Assembly (NCBI GenBank): GCA_023014485.1
Contig: JAJOZX010012057.1
Location: 45,006-109,005, forward strand
Origin: Bathynomus jamesi
Lineage: Eukaryota > Arthropoda > Malacostraca > Isopoda > Cirolanidae
Direction: 5' to 3'
DNA: 64,000 nt
Part shown: piece by piece, positions 1 to 11,463 of the stretch
How positions within the stretch are numbered: position 1 is the first letter of the stretch
How the letters are laid out: each line of letters begins with the position of its first letter
Translations under genes and position numbers: made by a program
The notes under the pieces: generated by a model
Told to the model about the DNA's origin: nothing
Databases searched by the model: none
Seen by the model: the letters and a program-made list of their open reading frames with translations, nothing else

Positions 1-23
1 AAATGAGTTCTTTCTATTCTGAC

Positions 24-37
24 CACACACACACACA

Positions 38-68
<31 letters not shown>

Positions 69-70
69 CA
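24..70. repeat. (CA)n microsatellite
   Basis: CA dinucleotide repeat with one phase break. The His/Thr-rich reading frame over it is an artefact of the repeat. Confidence 0.95.
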
Positions 71-77
71 TGATCTT

Positions 78-215
78 TGGTTAGCTTCCGCCCAAATTGT
101 CCATTCTGACGAAGGTCAAGCTGTTCACCCAACCTTAGACCTACAGTTTAACGTGGAATCCGAACCACGCCTCACCAGCAGCCCAGCGTCTTAACCCCTA
201 GGCCACCCAGGATAC
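78..215 (-). repeat. tRNA-derived SINE with family-specific body
   Basis: On the minus strand a polymerase III A-box-like segment (TGGCCTAGGGGTTAAG) is followed about 30 nt later by a B-box-like segment (GGTTCGGATTCC), as in a tRNA head. The body after it (motifs GGTCTAAGGT and TTGACCTTCG) recurs without the head at 8.7, 8.9, 9.3, 24.1, 24.45 and 24.7 kb, so it is a dispersed family. No full cloverleaf can be drawn. Confidence 0.6.
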
Positions 216-229
216 CCATTTGTCTATCA

Positions 230-352
230 ACCACTTTCTTTATTGTGTGGAAGGATGAACAGCTGGGTTTTGCTGCGCAACGGCTGCCGTCACCCGGTCT
301 CGAACTCGGGGCCGATGGATTCGTAGTCAGCGACGCTAACCACTGCACTATA
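230..352 (-). repeat. second tRNA-derived SINE head
   Basis: Minus strand shows an A-box-like GTGCAGTGGTTAGCGT and a B-box-like GAGTTCGAGACC with tRNA-like spacing. Its body differs from the neighbouring SINE. A (TA)n tract at 348-376 adjoins the 5' side. Confidence 0.6.
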
Positions 353-376
353 TACATATATATATATATATATATA

Positions 377-855
377 ACGAATTCGTTTTTCTGTATCCAC
401 CCGAAGAGGATGCCAGTGGGCATCGAAACTGTTGTGGAAATAAACTCCCTCTATTAGTGTGGGTTTTATTGTCACAAATGGAATGACGTTTTTTGCAAGA
501 AAAACTTAAAGCTTAAGGGCTAAATTAAATAGTCCAATTTCAAAATTATTTGTTAAAATTATTGTAGCAATAAAAATTGTAAAACTGTATTTATTTTATC
601 AGTAAAGGTTATTCAGTCAATCAGTCAAAATAGTCTGCCGATAATAATAGGCACCATCCCATGAATCGCCGCCTTTGATCACCCACACAATTTTGACAAC
701 AGTGAAGCAAATGACTACCCCAGTGCAGCAAGGGTTTTCGCAAAGTTGTTGGTAATGCTCGTGGTCTTCAATATCTTCTAAGGAAAGTGACCACACACTG
801 TCATTTTGGTAATTTGGCCGACGGACAGTCTAAACGAAGAATTCATCACTTGGTG
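377..855. other. Unassigned AT-rich stretch
   Basis: No convincing ORF, inverted repeat or RNA gene seen. The part next to the mariner remnant (about 640-855) may be decayed mariner sequence. Confidence 0.4.
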
Positions 856-1272
856 TCAAGTACGTGCAATCATCATCATCCCACAGGCGCAGATACAGTA
901 GTCGCAAAACCAAAGTCGATTCTCAGTGCTTGTTGGGGATATCATTGGCTTTGGGATCACGTGGAAAGGCTCCAATCCTTCATATCTCGGATGATTTTGG
1001 CTACTTGAGTGCAACTTCGTCTTTTTCCACTGCTTTGTCACAGTCTCTTTGCTCTCCAACAGTTTTTCGGGCCTCCTTTCGCCAAATTTTGTAAAGCACG
1101 AATCGTATCCCTTCTTCCATTTGTCAGTCGCCCATCTTTCACTACGATGCAGCTTTTGGGCGATCCACTTCCGATTGATGAAAGTTACACCCACTTCCAT
1201 TGCTCCATAGGCATTTGCTCGAATTCAGTCTACCACACGTTGTTCTTCACTATCTCCAACGACACCAGCCAT
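856..1272 (-). pseudogene. Tc1/mariner-type transposase, N-terminal remnant
   Basis: Starting at an ATG at 1272 the minus strand reads MAGVVGDSEEQRVVD, stop (TGA at 1225-1227), IRANAYGAMEVGVTFINRKW, then a segment with WIAQKLHRSERWATDKW. This aligns with the N-terminus of the gene at 15721 (shared GDSE-QRV, TFI-R-W, A-KL-RSE), so the two are one family. The region would be the helix-turn-helix DNA-binding part of the transposase. A premature stop and loss of the catalytic part make it a dead copy. Confidence 0.6.
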
Positions 1273-1401
1273 CGTCACCTTCAGTTATTGATCTGAAATC
1301 ATAATGAAATTATCGATTAAAAATGTATAACGCATCTACTTGTGCAGTCCGGTAAAGTTTGCACTCCCCACCGTAGCAAAAGGTTATGCACACTCCGTGT
1401 G

Positions 1402-1459
<58 letters not shown>

Positions 1460-1727
1460 GAAAATTAAAATTGAATTCTTTAGAAGAAAGTTGAATTCTG
1501 AATGTTAATACAGCAGTCTCTAAAGTCCTTCGTTAAAAAAAGTAGGCCTAACTTATTACAGTAACGAAATTGGGCCTACGATAGTGCAAGTTTTGTATGA
1601 AATAAAAATTGAATTTCTTTCCTTTTGTCAGAATATTTCGGAAAAGATTAATGATAGAATAGGTCTAGCATAAAATCAGATTGTATTGCTTGAATAATTC
1701 CTGAATTTCAATTGATGAATTTAGCTG

Positions 1728-1762
<35 letters not shown>

Positions 1763-2204
1763 AAATGTATTGGAACTGTTCTTTATCGGAGATAAGTGTA
1801 GCGTATTAATAGGCTGTGACGACGACGTAATCTGTTCCAATTTTAGGTTGGTTTTCCCTCTTGTAACTCGATCAACGTTTCCTTAATTGATATGCATTAC
1901 AATACCCAAGAAAATAATTATACCAACCTTCATCATCATGACAATTCGACATGATGGAATGTTTTGTCTTAGTTTGTATTTATGAACTTGTCGTGTTCGC
2001 ATCGCCATTTTAATGAAGACGAAAGGTTATTGCGAGAATAATTAGTCGGTGAGGACGGCCAGAAACTGGTACGACGCTCAGGCGAGATGAATGCGGCCCA
2101 TTGCGCTAACTCCTCGATGATGATGATTATTATTATTATTATTACCAGCACCATCGGGAGTCCAACCCCCGATCTCCGTAACTTCACTTCGCTTACATGA
2201 TTTT
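1273..2204. other. Unassigned stretch with (TA)n, poly-T and (ATT)n
   Basis: Contains (TA)n at 1411-1456 preceded by a short GT run, a T-run at about 1731-1758 and (ATT)n near 2126-2143. I see no supported gene. Confidence 0.5.
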
Positions 2205-2350
2205 ATTCAACGGTGGCCGTATTGTGGGTCACTCACAATGTGCATGCCGAAATGTTTGGTTGTACGCGAAACGTTAGGTCTGGTCAGTCGATAGATGGGT
2301 GACCCTCCGCGATCAGAATGATTATGACAGCCGTAGATTGTCCAGATTAC
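2205..2350 (+). repeat. Probable 5S-rRNA-derived SINE fragment
   Basis: The run GGTCTGGTCAGTCGATAGAT followed by GGGTGACC matches the conserved 3' half of eukaryotic 5S rRNA (GGTTAGTAC-TGGATGGGTGACC). The 5' half is too diverged to align by eye, and unrelated sequence follows, as in a SINE rather than a 5S gene. Confidence 0.45.
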
Positions 2351-2626
2351 ACGTAAAGCTGTAGGTCCCTTCTCACATGACCTTTACCGTTACGCAGGAG
2401 GTTGAACAACCCCCAAACACTATTATTTGACTTTACGCCTGCATACGGATGTTCCCGGCAATATGAACACTAGCTAGGTCAAAGTCAGGTTAAGCTAGAT
2501 TGCAGATGATGTCAGGTCTTTTGCAGGTAGACCGATGTTGCACATAAGATGTGGAAGATGTGCGAGTCGCTTGGTATCACAATGTATGAACACTAGTTAA
2601 TAAGTTGTAATTATTATTAGTAATTA

Positions 2627-2657
<31 letters not shown>

Positions 2658-2958
2658 AAGTTCGGGAAGAACCGATTCGCCTCTATTTAAAAGGGCATAT
2701 CTCAGCGGAAAAACAAAGAAAAAGTGAGAGGAAAGACAGAGGAAAAAGAAAGGGTGGAGGGGACAGTCGAAGTGGAAAAAGACCAAGGATGAGAAAGACT
2801 GCAGGGTCGAGCCCCATCATCCTTGGGTGCTAGGGCCGGGAGGGCGCACGTGAAACCTCCAGGAACAAGCACGTACAAACGAGCACAAAGAGCACTCAAA
2901 AGCACGAGCTTAGAACCCCCTTGCGGGGATATATATATATATATTATATATATACATA
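2351..2958. other. Unassigned stretch
   Basis: Holds a (TA)n/poly-T tract at about 2622-2658 and two short TA tracts near 2930-2955. No gene recognised. Confidence 0.4.
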
Positions 2959-3527
2959 CAGGGTGTCCGAGAATTATCTGTACAATTTTTGGCTGTTATT
3001 AAAAGTCAACCATGAAGTGTAGAAATTCCAGTGTTGGCCCATTTTACAGAGAATCTCTAAGTTTTTTCTGATACCAAGTTTTGACAAGTTTTTTAGAAAT
3101 TCCAGTGTGTCCGAACATTATCTGTACAATTTCATCTTTTAATAAAATTCTTGATAACACACGTAAAATTCTTAAACAAGATTATTTAGAATCTGTATTT
3201 TCAAAAGTTTCTTTTATTAAAGTAACGTTGTTACAAACATTCGATATGTGCACCATTAGTGATTCGCAAAACATCCAATCGATACTCCAAATGTTGCCAT
3301 GTACGCTGCAGCATATCCACATCAATTCGTTCAATAGCAGCTGTGATTCTTGCTTTTAAATCATCAATGTCTGTCACCCGCGTACATTTCTAAAAAACTT
3401 GTCAAAACGTGGTATCAGAAAAAACTTAGAGATTCTCTGTAAAATGGGCCAACACTGGAATTTCTACACTTCATGGTTGACTTTTAATAAGAGCCAAAAA
3501 TTGTACAGATAATTCTCGGACACCCTG
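2959..3527. mobile_element. Mariner-derived fold-back MITE, copy 1
   Basis: 569-bp element with inverted repeats of about 140 bp (starting CAGGGTGTCCGAGAATTATC, ending in its complement with CACCCTG) and TA target duplications at 2957-2958 and 3528-3529. The interior, minus strand about 3388-3240, reads VTDIDDLKARITAAIERIDV and ends NGAHIE, a typical C-terminal tail of a mariner-type transposase. The catalytic part is absent, so the element depends on a relative. A second terminus-like stretch (GTGTCCGAACATTATCTGTA) at about 3106 suggests formation by internal rearrangement. A near-identical copy lies at 19750-20321. Confidence 0.85.
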
Positions 3528-3799
3528 TATATAAGCAAGCCAAGAATCTTTAATTAAAAGGGGCGTATGAAGATATAAAGATTATGAACGAATAAACTAA
3601 ATCCTAAAATGCAGTAACCTTTGCAGCGATATCATTTGTTTATAATATATAAGCTAAATTTGGAATATCAATACTGATGCACATGCTCTGTGCAGCCTTG
3701 TGTGCACGTCAAAAAACATACATAAACGCAATAAAAGGAAATACCAAGATTACAAACACAGATATGGATTCGTAAAATGTTTGTTTATTTATAACAAAC

Positions 3800-3898
<99 letters not shown>

Positions 3899-4269
3899 TT
3901 TTCCGTTCTCTGGCCGCCACTGTTTTTAACAAAATCACTCCTGATTTTTGCGCCACCCTGTATATACTGTATACATACTGTATATTAATGAAAAGTCAGA
4001 AAGTTAGTTTACTGTGGGCATTCGCACCTAACGCAGGGGAGGAAGGGAGAAATTTTCTACCTGGTTGGTCTGAAACTAAAAAAAGTATTTTGTACTTGTA
4101 ATCAATCATATGTAGGTTAGGTTATTCATTCGGCAAATTCATAGTGTCATGAAAACTGATGCAAGATAAAATTTCAACATTTTAGGTTGGTTGATTACAT
4201 TGCGTCAGATTGCATTATGTTTGACGGGGTTAACCTCCGCAATATATAGTTGTATGATAGAGAGAATGT
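3528..4269. other. Unassigned stretch with long (TA)n and (GA)n
   Basis: A (TGTG) run leads into (TA)n at 3813-3883 and (GA)n at 3884-3898. Just after it, a CGCCACCCTGTATATA sequence (about 3950-3965) looks like the terminus of a mariner-type MITE, but no partner end was found. Confidence 0.5.
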
Positions 4270-4420
4270 ACAGCGTTACGTAGGACGTGGAATCCGAACC
4301 ACTGGTCGCAATATAATCTGGACGCGGAGGACAGTCCCCCATCCAACTACGACCCAGACCCAGTGTCGCTTAACTTCGCTGATCGACGGGAAGCGGTGTT
4401 ACGACATTGGCCACAACTCT
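4270..4420 (-). repeat. 5S-rRNA-derived SINE
   Basis: Minus strand keeps landmarks of 5S rRNA in order: GCCAATGTCGTAACACC (5' start), GATCAGCGAAGTTAAGCGAC (internal promoter A-box region, compare GATCACCGAAGTTAAGC), and GTAGTTGGATGGGGGACTG (C-box region). The 3' part then departs and ends with GTGGTTCGGATTCC, which the tRNA-type SINE at 78-215 also has. Such a 5S head on a foreign tail is the SINE3 class design. Substitutions argue against a working 5S gene. Confidence 0.7.
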
Positions 4421-4859
4421 GTTACATTACGTTTGATCAGTTGAGACTGAGTTGTCGGTTAGTGTTGACTTCATCGAAATTTGTCTAATTTGAAGGGAAT
4501 TTATTTTATAAATTTTTAGAGTTTCGTCAAAATACTCAGTCTTTCAGTGAAAATTAAGAATTTGTTTTGATAAGTGCGCTAAATTTCTATAGCGCAGCAG
4601 TATTTTATGTACAATCATGTAATACACTTAACTCTTATCGTAGAAGTTTGTTTATTATTTTATATTTTATTTTTATTTTCTGTCTTAAAATTTGTCCTGA
4701 ATTTAGCGCGGATAATCTTTGTCTCTCTGTTTCTGTCTTTTAAGTTATTGTAAATAACCTCAGTTTTGCATTATTCAATAAGACTCGTCAGTTTAAGGAA
4801 GAGATTGTAGACACCAATCGACCAAGGAAGTACTCCAGGGGGGGAGGGGCACGTCAGGC
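4421..4859. other. Unassigned stretch upstream of LINE-A
   Basis: AT-rich sequence with no recognised feature. It may include part of the LINE-A 5' untranslated region. Confidence 0.35.
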
Positions 4860-6841
4860 AGAAGACAGGGAGTGCTAGAACTCCCGTTTCTTCTGTTACT
4901 GTCCTCCTGAGCTGATCTTTTTCCGTGTCTCACCTACCTGTGAGCAGTCCAACATGCTCTCAAACACACACTTCTCCCTGTTCTTTACTACACATACATG
5001 CGGCTTTCAAAATAAAAAAAATTGCAATGACTTCAAGAGCCTCGTATTCCCATGGGGAGGGGACCATAAATGTGTGCCCTCTTCTAGTTCCCCCGCTGAC
5101 GATACTGGGAATGCAGACCCGGGCAGCGGTGCTGGTTCTGCTACTGTCCATTCAAGATGTTCTGGGCCTCTGTCTGATTCACTTTTCATGAACAACTGCA
5201 ACATTCGTGGCCTTTCCTCATATTTTCAATCTGTTGAACACCACCTCTCCTCCTCTAAACTTCACCTTTTCTTCCTCACTGAAACTCGGATGTCTGGGAC
5301 AATTGACAGCAATCCCTTTTCTGTACCCTCCTACTTTATACTCAATTTCACTCCAAAAGTGGGTGTTGCATATATTTGCGCAATGACCTAACTTGCTCTC
5401 GTATTCGCCAACTTGACGTTTCGGAATTCTACACCCTCTGGCTACGTCTCAAATTAAATACAGTACATCTGCGCCGTCTACCTTTCTCCTAATTATACTG
5501 ACTATCCAAAGTTCTCTGACGACCTCCCTTCCAAAGTGGAATATATACTATCCCATTCTCCCTTTGCCGAAATCTCCATTTTAGGTGATTTCAGTATTTA
5601 CCACTCACCTTTGGTTTTCCTTCCATTTCACTAACTGCCTAGTAAACTAGCTTACAACTTTTCTGTCCTGAATGACCTAGAGCAAATTGTACAGCACCCT
5701 ACTCGTATCCCCAATCGCCTTGGAGATGAGACCAACATTCTGGATTTTTTTTTACCTCTCATCCTTCTTACTGTCAAACCTTTCCGTTGGGTTCCTCCGA
5801 CCACAGTCTTACATCTGTTTATAGTCCTATTACTCAAATTTGGTCTTTGTATCCCCTTAAGAGGAGACGCCTTTGTTAGTTTGGTGCCGCTGATTGGGTG
5901 GCCCTAAGGTAGTATTTCTCTGAATTCCATGGAATGATTACTGTTTCCGTGGTCTGCGAGTGTACTGAGCACATGACGGAGGTGATTTTCTTGGGCGTGG
6001 AGGCATACATTCCATATTCTATTCCCACAACGAATGCAAAACACCTTGGTTTGACTTTGCTTGTTCTAATGCTATCCGCAATAGAGAGGAGTCTTTCAGA
6101 AGGTGCCGTCGCCATCCAACTCCTGACTCTCACTTAGCTTATATTTCTGCCCGGAATTGTGCAAAATCTGTCCTTTGACTCGCCAAAAATTCCTTCACCA
6201 AACAAAAACTTATTCAATTTTAATTCTTCTCGCTCTTTCTGGCATCTAGCTAAGAACTTCTTCAACAACTTTACTTCTTCTTTCCCTCCTCTTTTCCATT
6301 CCGACGGCTCAGTTGCCGTCTCTTCTCCTGACAAAGTTTAACTCTCTGCTCAAACTTTTGCCTCCACCTCAACCGTGGACGATTTTGGTGCTATTTCTCC
6401 GCCTCCTCCTCATTCTGGCTTAATTACGTCTGAAATTAGAATCTCTTCCAAAGTTGTTCTTTCTACCCTATCTGGGCTTAACTCTAGGAAGGTGTACGGT
6501 CCTGATGGTGTTCCTCCTGGTGTTCTCAATAACTGTGTTTCGGTGTTGACACCCTGCATAGGCAAATTCTTTCGCTTTTGTCTTTCATCTGGTACTTTTT
6601 CTTCCTGTTGGACGTTCGCTTTTGTTCAGCCTGTTCCAAAGAAGGGTGACCGCTCTCAACCCTCCAACTATCGTCCAATTGCTTTGATTTCTTGCTTTTC
6701 CAAAGTTTTTTAATCTATCCTTAATTGGAAGATTCTTAACGGCTCCCTTTTCACAATCTTCTTTCAGATCGTCAGTATGGGTTCCGCCAAGAAACACACT
6801 ACTGGCAATCGTTTTACACATTCCGATTCTTGGTCATCCTC
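4860..6841 (+). pseudogene. LINE-A (Jockey-like non-LTR retrotransposon), 5' half
   Basis: Degraded ORF2 of a non-LTR retrotransposon. Visible apurinic-endonuclease motifs: NIRGLSS (about 5205), LFFLTETR (about 5270) and ILGDFSIYHS (about 5580). The N-terminal reverse-transcriptase part follows at 6375-6713: GLNSRKVYGPDGVPPGVLNN, FVQPVPKKGDRSQPSNYRPI and ALISCFSKVF. Many frameshifts and stops separate these blocks, so no protein is made. The RT stops abruptly at 6841. Its continuation (ALDIK/AFD-like catalytic region and A-GD box) starts at 25850 in the same orientation, so a 19 kb insertion splits the element. The clade is tentative. Confidence 0.8.
6824..6841 (+). repeat. Candidate target-site duplication, left copy
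   Basis: The 18 bp CGATTCTTGGTCATCCTC occurs here in LINE-A and exactly again at 25832-25849, immediately outside the ends of the 19 kb palindrome. Reading from this copy straight into the sequence after 25849 restores LINE-A colinearity apart from a one-base phase change. Confidence 0.75.
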
Positions 6842-6889
6842 AGTAGTATGGGTGAAAAATGGACGAGTGCAATGCAATCGTAAATGTTG

Positions 6890-7010
6890 ATTATTGCAAA
6901 GGAAATGTAGCAAGTTGTTATGCAACAAGGGGGAGATGTCGCAAGTTATGCAACAAGGGGAATGTTGCAAGTGTTATGCAACAAAGGTTATGCAACTTGG
7001 AGGCGGAGTT
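6890..7010 (+). repeat. Terminal tandem repeat, left arm
   Basis: Short units of about 20-30 bp built on TTGCAAG and TTATGCAACAAGG are repeated about five times. The mirrored set is at about 25680-25790. Tandem subrepeats at the tips of long inverted arms are a feature of fold-back elements. Confidence 0.7.
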
Positions 7011-7114
7011 ATCCCCAAGAGAAAGAGAGTAGTAGAGAAAGGAAGAGGAGAAGCGTTCGCCTGGCAGGAGCCAAGCGCATATTAAGACTTCAGCCGAGCG
7101 GCCGTTGTCTTAAT

Positions 7115-7345
7115 ATGTTCCTAATCAGCCAGTTGGCTTATCTGGCTGAGTTGTCAGGTCGCACTATTTAATTAAAGCATATATTCTGGCTTAATCAGCC
7201 AGTTGGATTAGAAGGCTGAGTTGCTAGTTTGCACTATTTATTTAATTAAATCATATATTCAGGCTCTCCGACAGTTGGCGTATCTGGCTGAGTTGCCAGT
7301 TTGCGCTATTTATTTAATTAAAGCATATATTCTGACAACCCGCCA
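7115..7345 (+). repeat. ~75-bp tandem repeat, left arm
   Basis: Three to four units share CCAGTTGG, TATCTGGCTGAGTTG, GCACTATTTA and AATTAAAGCATATATTC. The mirrored array lies at about 25390-25590. Confidence 0.75.
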
Positions 7346-8620
7346 GTTGGCTTAGAAGGTCTAACCAGCCATTTGGCATAATTAAGTAATAATAATAATA
7401 ATAACGTTTATATATACAACCAAAAGAATTAAATAAAACCACCACATCACTCAGTTTATTTAGACGAATTATTGAACTGGCATAATCCGTCAACTGGCTT
7501 AACCCGCCAGTTGACTTAGAAGGCATAGCCAGCCATTTGGTATAATTAAATAATAACTAGCTAAAGTGGGCCCCACGGGCCGATTTAGCTACGCCCGTGG
7601 TGTTGGGGCCTTTGGCCTCAGTAATTGGGGAGCCGCAGGCCCCCCCCCCCCCAGTTACCGGGGAGTCAATTATTCAGTCAATAAAACTATAGAAAAGAAT
7701 GCAGCCATAAAAATCTTAAGCTTCGACTTTTTGAAAGCCGTAAAAATATTTAGTCTGTAATGGTTGCAGCACCAGTATGAAAGTACATAAAAAGAACTCA
7801 TTTGGTAAATTTTTGAACTTAGCCGCAGATTAAATTTCGGCTCAAAGCTGAACGCAAAAGCAAATATTTTTTACACTTTTTAAAATTATAATTAAAAGTA
7901 GAATTCATTACGCCTTTTTCTAATGCATTAAAATACAAATATCGCCCATATATATCAAGAATCTTCTCTTTTCGAGCGTGACAGACTGACAGACATTCCT
8001 GGGTGTTTATAGTATTAATAACGTTTATATATACAACCAAAAGAATTAAATAAAACACCACCACATCACTCAGTTTATTTAGACGAATTATTGGACTGGC
8101 ATAATCAGTCAACTGGTTTAACCCGCCAGTTGACTTAGAAGGCCTAACCAGCCATTTGATATAATTAAATAATAATAATAACCACCTTTATACATCCAAA
8201 AGAATTAAATAGAACACCATCACATCACACTGCTTATTTAGACAAATTATTGGATCCATTTTCACGAAATATATTGAAAATAAATATACATTCCTATACA
8301 AGCGAAGGAATATATGCAATCAAAAATAATAGCATAAGAACGAATTATTGGATTAGCATAACCGTCAGCTGTCTTAACCTGCTATTTGGCTTAGAAGGCC
8401 TAACCAGCCATTTGGTATAATTAAATAATAATAATAATAATAATAATATCATAACCTTTATATATTCATCCAAAAGGATTAAATAAAACACCATCACATC
8501 ACACTGCTTATTTAGGCAAATTATTGGATCCAATTTCACGAAATATATTGAAAATAAATATACATTCCAATACAAGCGGAGGAATATATGCAATAAAAAA
8601 TAATAATAGCATAAGAACTA
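7340..8620 (+). repeat. ~160-bp subterminal repeats, left arm
   Basis: Four spaced units carry AACCAGCCATTTGG, an (ATA)n run, CCAAAAGAATTAAATAAAAC, CACATCAC and ACTGGCATAA. The unit spacing is irregular. The segment 7560-8000, with a C-run at about 7640-7653 and GGGCCCCACGGGCC, looks inserted and has no counterpart in the right arm. Confidence 0.7.
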
Positions 8621-8689
8621 CGAGCGAGGAGTATATATATATAATAAAAAAATAATAATATACAAGCCCGAACCTACACAAATTGATAA

Positions 8690-9360
8690 TTCTAACGGGC
8701 AAGCCTAACACTCCACCTTAGACCCACAGTTTAACGTTGAATCCGAACCACGTCTAAAATAAAATGTTAAAACCGTCCTTAACAATAAAATCTAATTTCA
8801 GAATAACAAATTTTTAAACAGCCTAACCATACAAAATATCACTCGGGAGCGGAATAAGACGGTTTACCGAGAATAACAGAATCACCTTGTGAAAATAATA
8901 TTTATCATTTACTACAGAATTGCTCACTCCGTCGAAGGTCAAGCTTTTCACTCCGTCATAGACCTACAGTTTAACGGGCGATACTGAAACAGTAGATCTA
9001 GTTGGCCTGGTGAAGTAGTGAGTTGACTTCTTTTACTCTCCACCTCTCAGGTACATTTGGATCATCGTGGATCTTTTTTTCTATTTCATGGAATTTTAGA
9101 TCCTCCCCTTTTCCGTACCGTAAAAGTTGAATTTTATCAGTGTTAAACTTCATATAAAAACTATGCAACATCGCCTAAAACTTAGTATATCATTGCCCCT
9201 AGCCCGTCCTTCATGCATTAAAAATTCTAATTTATCGGCAATCTTTGTTTCGCATCTCCCCTGATTGTTCATCCCGGCGAAGGTCAAGCTTGTCACTCCA
9301 CCTTAGACCTACAGTTTAACGTTGAATTCGAACCACGTCTAAAATAAAATGTTGAAACAT
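8690..9360. repeat. SINE body copies, left arm
   Basis: Three partial copies (about 8700-8760, 8920-8970, 9270-9350) of the SINE body first seen at 78-215 (CGAAGGTCAAGCTT, CCTTAGACCTACAGTTTAAC). They are mirrored at 24.08-24.73 kb. Between them, 8990-9030 is mirrored exactly at about 24395-24430. Confidence 0.65.
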
Positions 9361-9500
9361 TTCTTAACACAATAAAATGTAATTTCAGAATATTTTTTTT
9401 TTTTTAAATAGCCTAACCATACAAAACATCACTCGGAATTGTCCTGAAAATGAAAGAAAAAAAAAATAGTCAGTTCACCTATAAAAATATGAAAATTGAG

Positions 9501-9533
<33 letters not shown>

Positions 9534-9884
9534 TAAAAAAACAAACTAATTTATCAAAAGAATTTACAAATTTTTTTTTTCAATTAAACCAATTTTTTAT
9601 CTTTTTATAACAAATTTTGCTTATTTTGAAGTCTCAATTTATATACGGCAAGTATAATAAACTTAAACAGTCCGAATTTGACCCAGTATAAATTAGTCTT
9701 TAACAAATATTTTTCGACTTTAGACCTTTAAATTAACTTAAACTTATAAAGCGAACTAAAGCTACAAAGCTATGCCTGTACATCCATTATTTACTTCGTC
9801 AAAAATAATCTTAAAAACTGGAGTAGATTCTGGAAAATTTTACTATTTCTTTATTGAATCTCTTATAATGCTCTACTATATATA

Positions 9885-10457
9885 CAGGGTGTCCCATAAG
9901 TCCGGCATCATAGGAAAAATACTAAAAAAAGGCAAAACAAAAGCTTTTATTTACAGAACGTGCTCAATATGTATTGTTCCGTAGCCCATTCACAAAATTC
10001 CATCCGCCGGTCGGGATCATCATCATCGCTTAATTTCTGTAGGATCTGAAGTTTATATGAATGCCATTTGTGAGCCTGAAGAATGCGATGGATGCTACTT
10101 TTCGACTTATTGGGACTTCTGTTAAAATGAGCCAGGATAGCAGTCGCTGTATCATCGTCAGTGGACCTCCTTGAAGGTCCACTGCGTGGTTTATCTTCTA
10201 TGGATCCTGTTTCCTTAAACTTTGCAACAAGTCTGCTAACCCAACTCTGTGTTATTGGCTCGCGGTCTGGATGCAGTCTGTTAAATTCAGCAGCGGCCTC
10301 TCTCTGACTCAGATTTCCTATGAGTAGAATTATCTGGATTCGTTCTTCCTTGCTCACAGACATTATGGCCTGTAGAAAGAGAAAAATATGAATTATGGTT
10401 TGAAGAAATAGAAAAATATGAATTTCTCCTATGATGCCGGACTTATGGGACACCCTG
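9885..10457 (-). mobile_element. Deleted mariner-type element with N-terminal transposase
   Basis: 573 bp bounded by CAGGGTGTCCCATAAGTCCG and its complement, inside TA tracts. A minus-strand ORF from the ATG at 10363 to 9947 (138 residues) begins MSVSKEERIQ and shows two helix-turn-helix regions (LSQREAAAEF; SSIHRILQAH) joined by a PRSGPSRR linker, typical of mariner DNA-binding domains. Right after DPDRRMEFCEWA the frame jumps to a short tail, so the DDE catalytic domain is deleted. It could bind ends but not cut. A fold-back relative is at 20719. Confidence 0.85.
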
Positions 10458-10489
<32 letters not shown>

Positions 10490-10543
10490 TGTATGTATAT
10501 ATATATATGTATGTATATATATATATGTATGTATATATATATG

Positions 10544-10610
<67 letters not shown>
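10458..10610. repeat. (TA)n with interspersed GTATG
   Basis: About 153 bp of TA repeat with several TATGTATG interruptions. It marks the left-arm position where the palindrome pairing resumes at 10613. Confidence 0.95.
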
Positions 10611-10612
<2 letters not shown>

Positions 10613-10614
<2 letters not shown>

Positions 10615-11290
10615 AAAGAATGAGAATCGAAATTTGCTTGCAAATGGGATAACACAATGCATCTTTCTATTTAAATAATCGAACCAGAATATTTATTAAT
10701 GCTATAATACGGGTAGCAACAATTTTGACGAAATATAAGGCGACGTGGGAAAGCCCTTATATTTATATAAAGGAGCACCGCGTAGCCACCAAAATGTTGT
10801 TTAATTTCTTTAAGTGCCCATTCCTTCATTATTATATATCATTATTTACTCTACTTTCTCTTCATTTTCTCTCTATCTGTCATTTATCGTTCTCTTTACT
10901 CTCGTTTCGTTGTGCTTTATAAACAGGGTACGCGTGGCCGAGTTTGAGAAGCCATTATGATTCGAACAATGCAAAGGAAACCGGGGGATTGATTATACAC
11001 TACACTTTACTAACTTTTATTTATGCTGATACGCTTTTAGATAGGCGTGGTAATGCGAGGGAGTGTGGGAGTAACGTAATACTATTCTAAATTTACAACT
11101 ACATCGTAATACACAAAAACACCTTAACCCCAAGCCCGACCGATGACTGAAAGGTATTTCTGCCCAGACAAACGTTTTCACGAGCTAAACACATTTTTAT
11201 TCACACCGTCTAATTCTGCGTATTGTCATAAACATTTAAAAACGTGATAAATTGGCATCTATCCAACAATAAAGAATTATGAAATGCTTC
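10613..11290. repeat. Unique arm sequence of the 19 kb palindrome
   Basis: Non-coding sequence whose complement is at 18780-19460. By eye about 4% mismatches in a 190-bp sample near 10640-10830. No gene recognised. The ends adjoin TA tracts. Confidence 0.75.
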
Positions 11291-11310
11291 GATATACAGT
11301 ATATAATCAC

Positions 11311-11345
<35 letters not shown>

Positions 11346-11410
11346 ATGTATTTATATGTATGTATGTGTGTGTGTTTGTATGTGTATGTATGTATGTGTA
11401 TATATATGTA

Positions 11411-11460
<50 letters not shown>

Positions 11461-11463
<3 letters not shown>

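Noticed and set aside
3081..3359. 92-codon plus-strand ORF (and its copy at 19874) as a gene
   Set aside because: It is the antisense of a mariner transposase tail inside a MITE, and its conservation between copies comes from the element.
3700..3988. Open frames of Ile-Tyr repeats
   Set aside because: They are translations of (TA)n tracts. The same applies at 10418-10678, 11236-11527, 45189-45515, 51745-52150 and 63392-63726.
4270..4420. Functional 5S rRNA gene
   Set aside because: Too many substitutions in conserved positions and a non-5S 3' part. It fits a SINE head better.
5000..5200. Minus-strand ORFs over LINE-A
   Set aside because: Shadow frames of the retrotransposon coding strand without recognisable motifs.
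7115..8620. CRISPR-like or satellite array
   Set aside because: Units vary in length and sequence, spacing is irregular, there are no spacers of constant size, and the mirror copy in the right arm explains them as terminal repeats.
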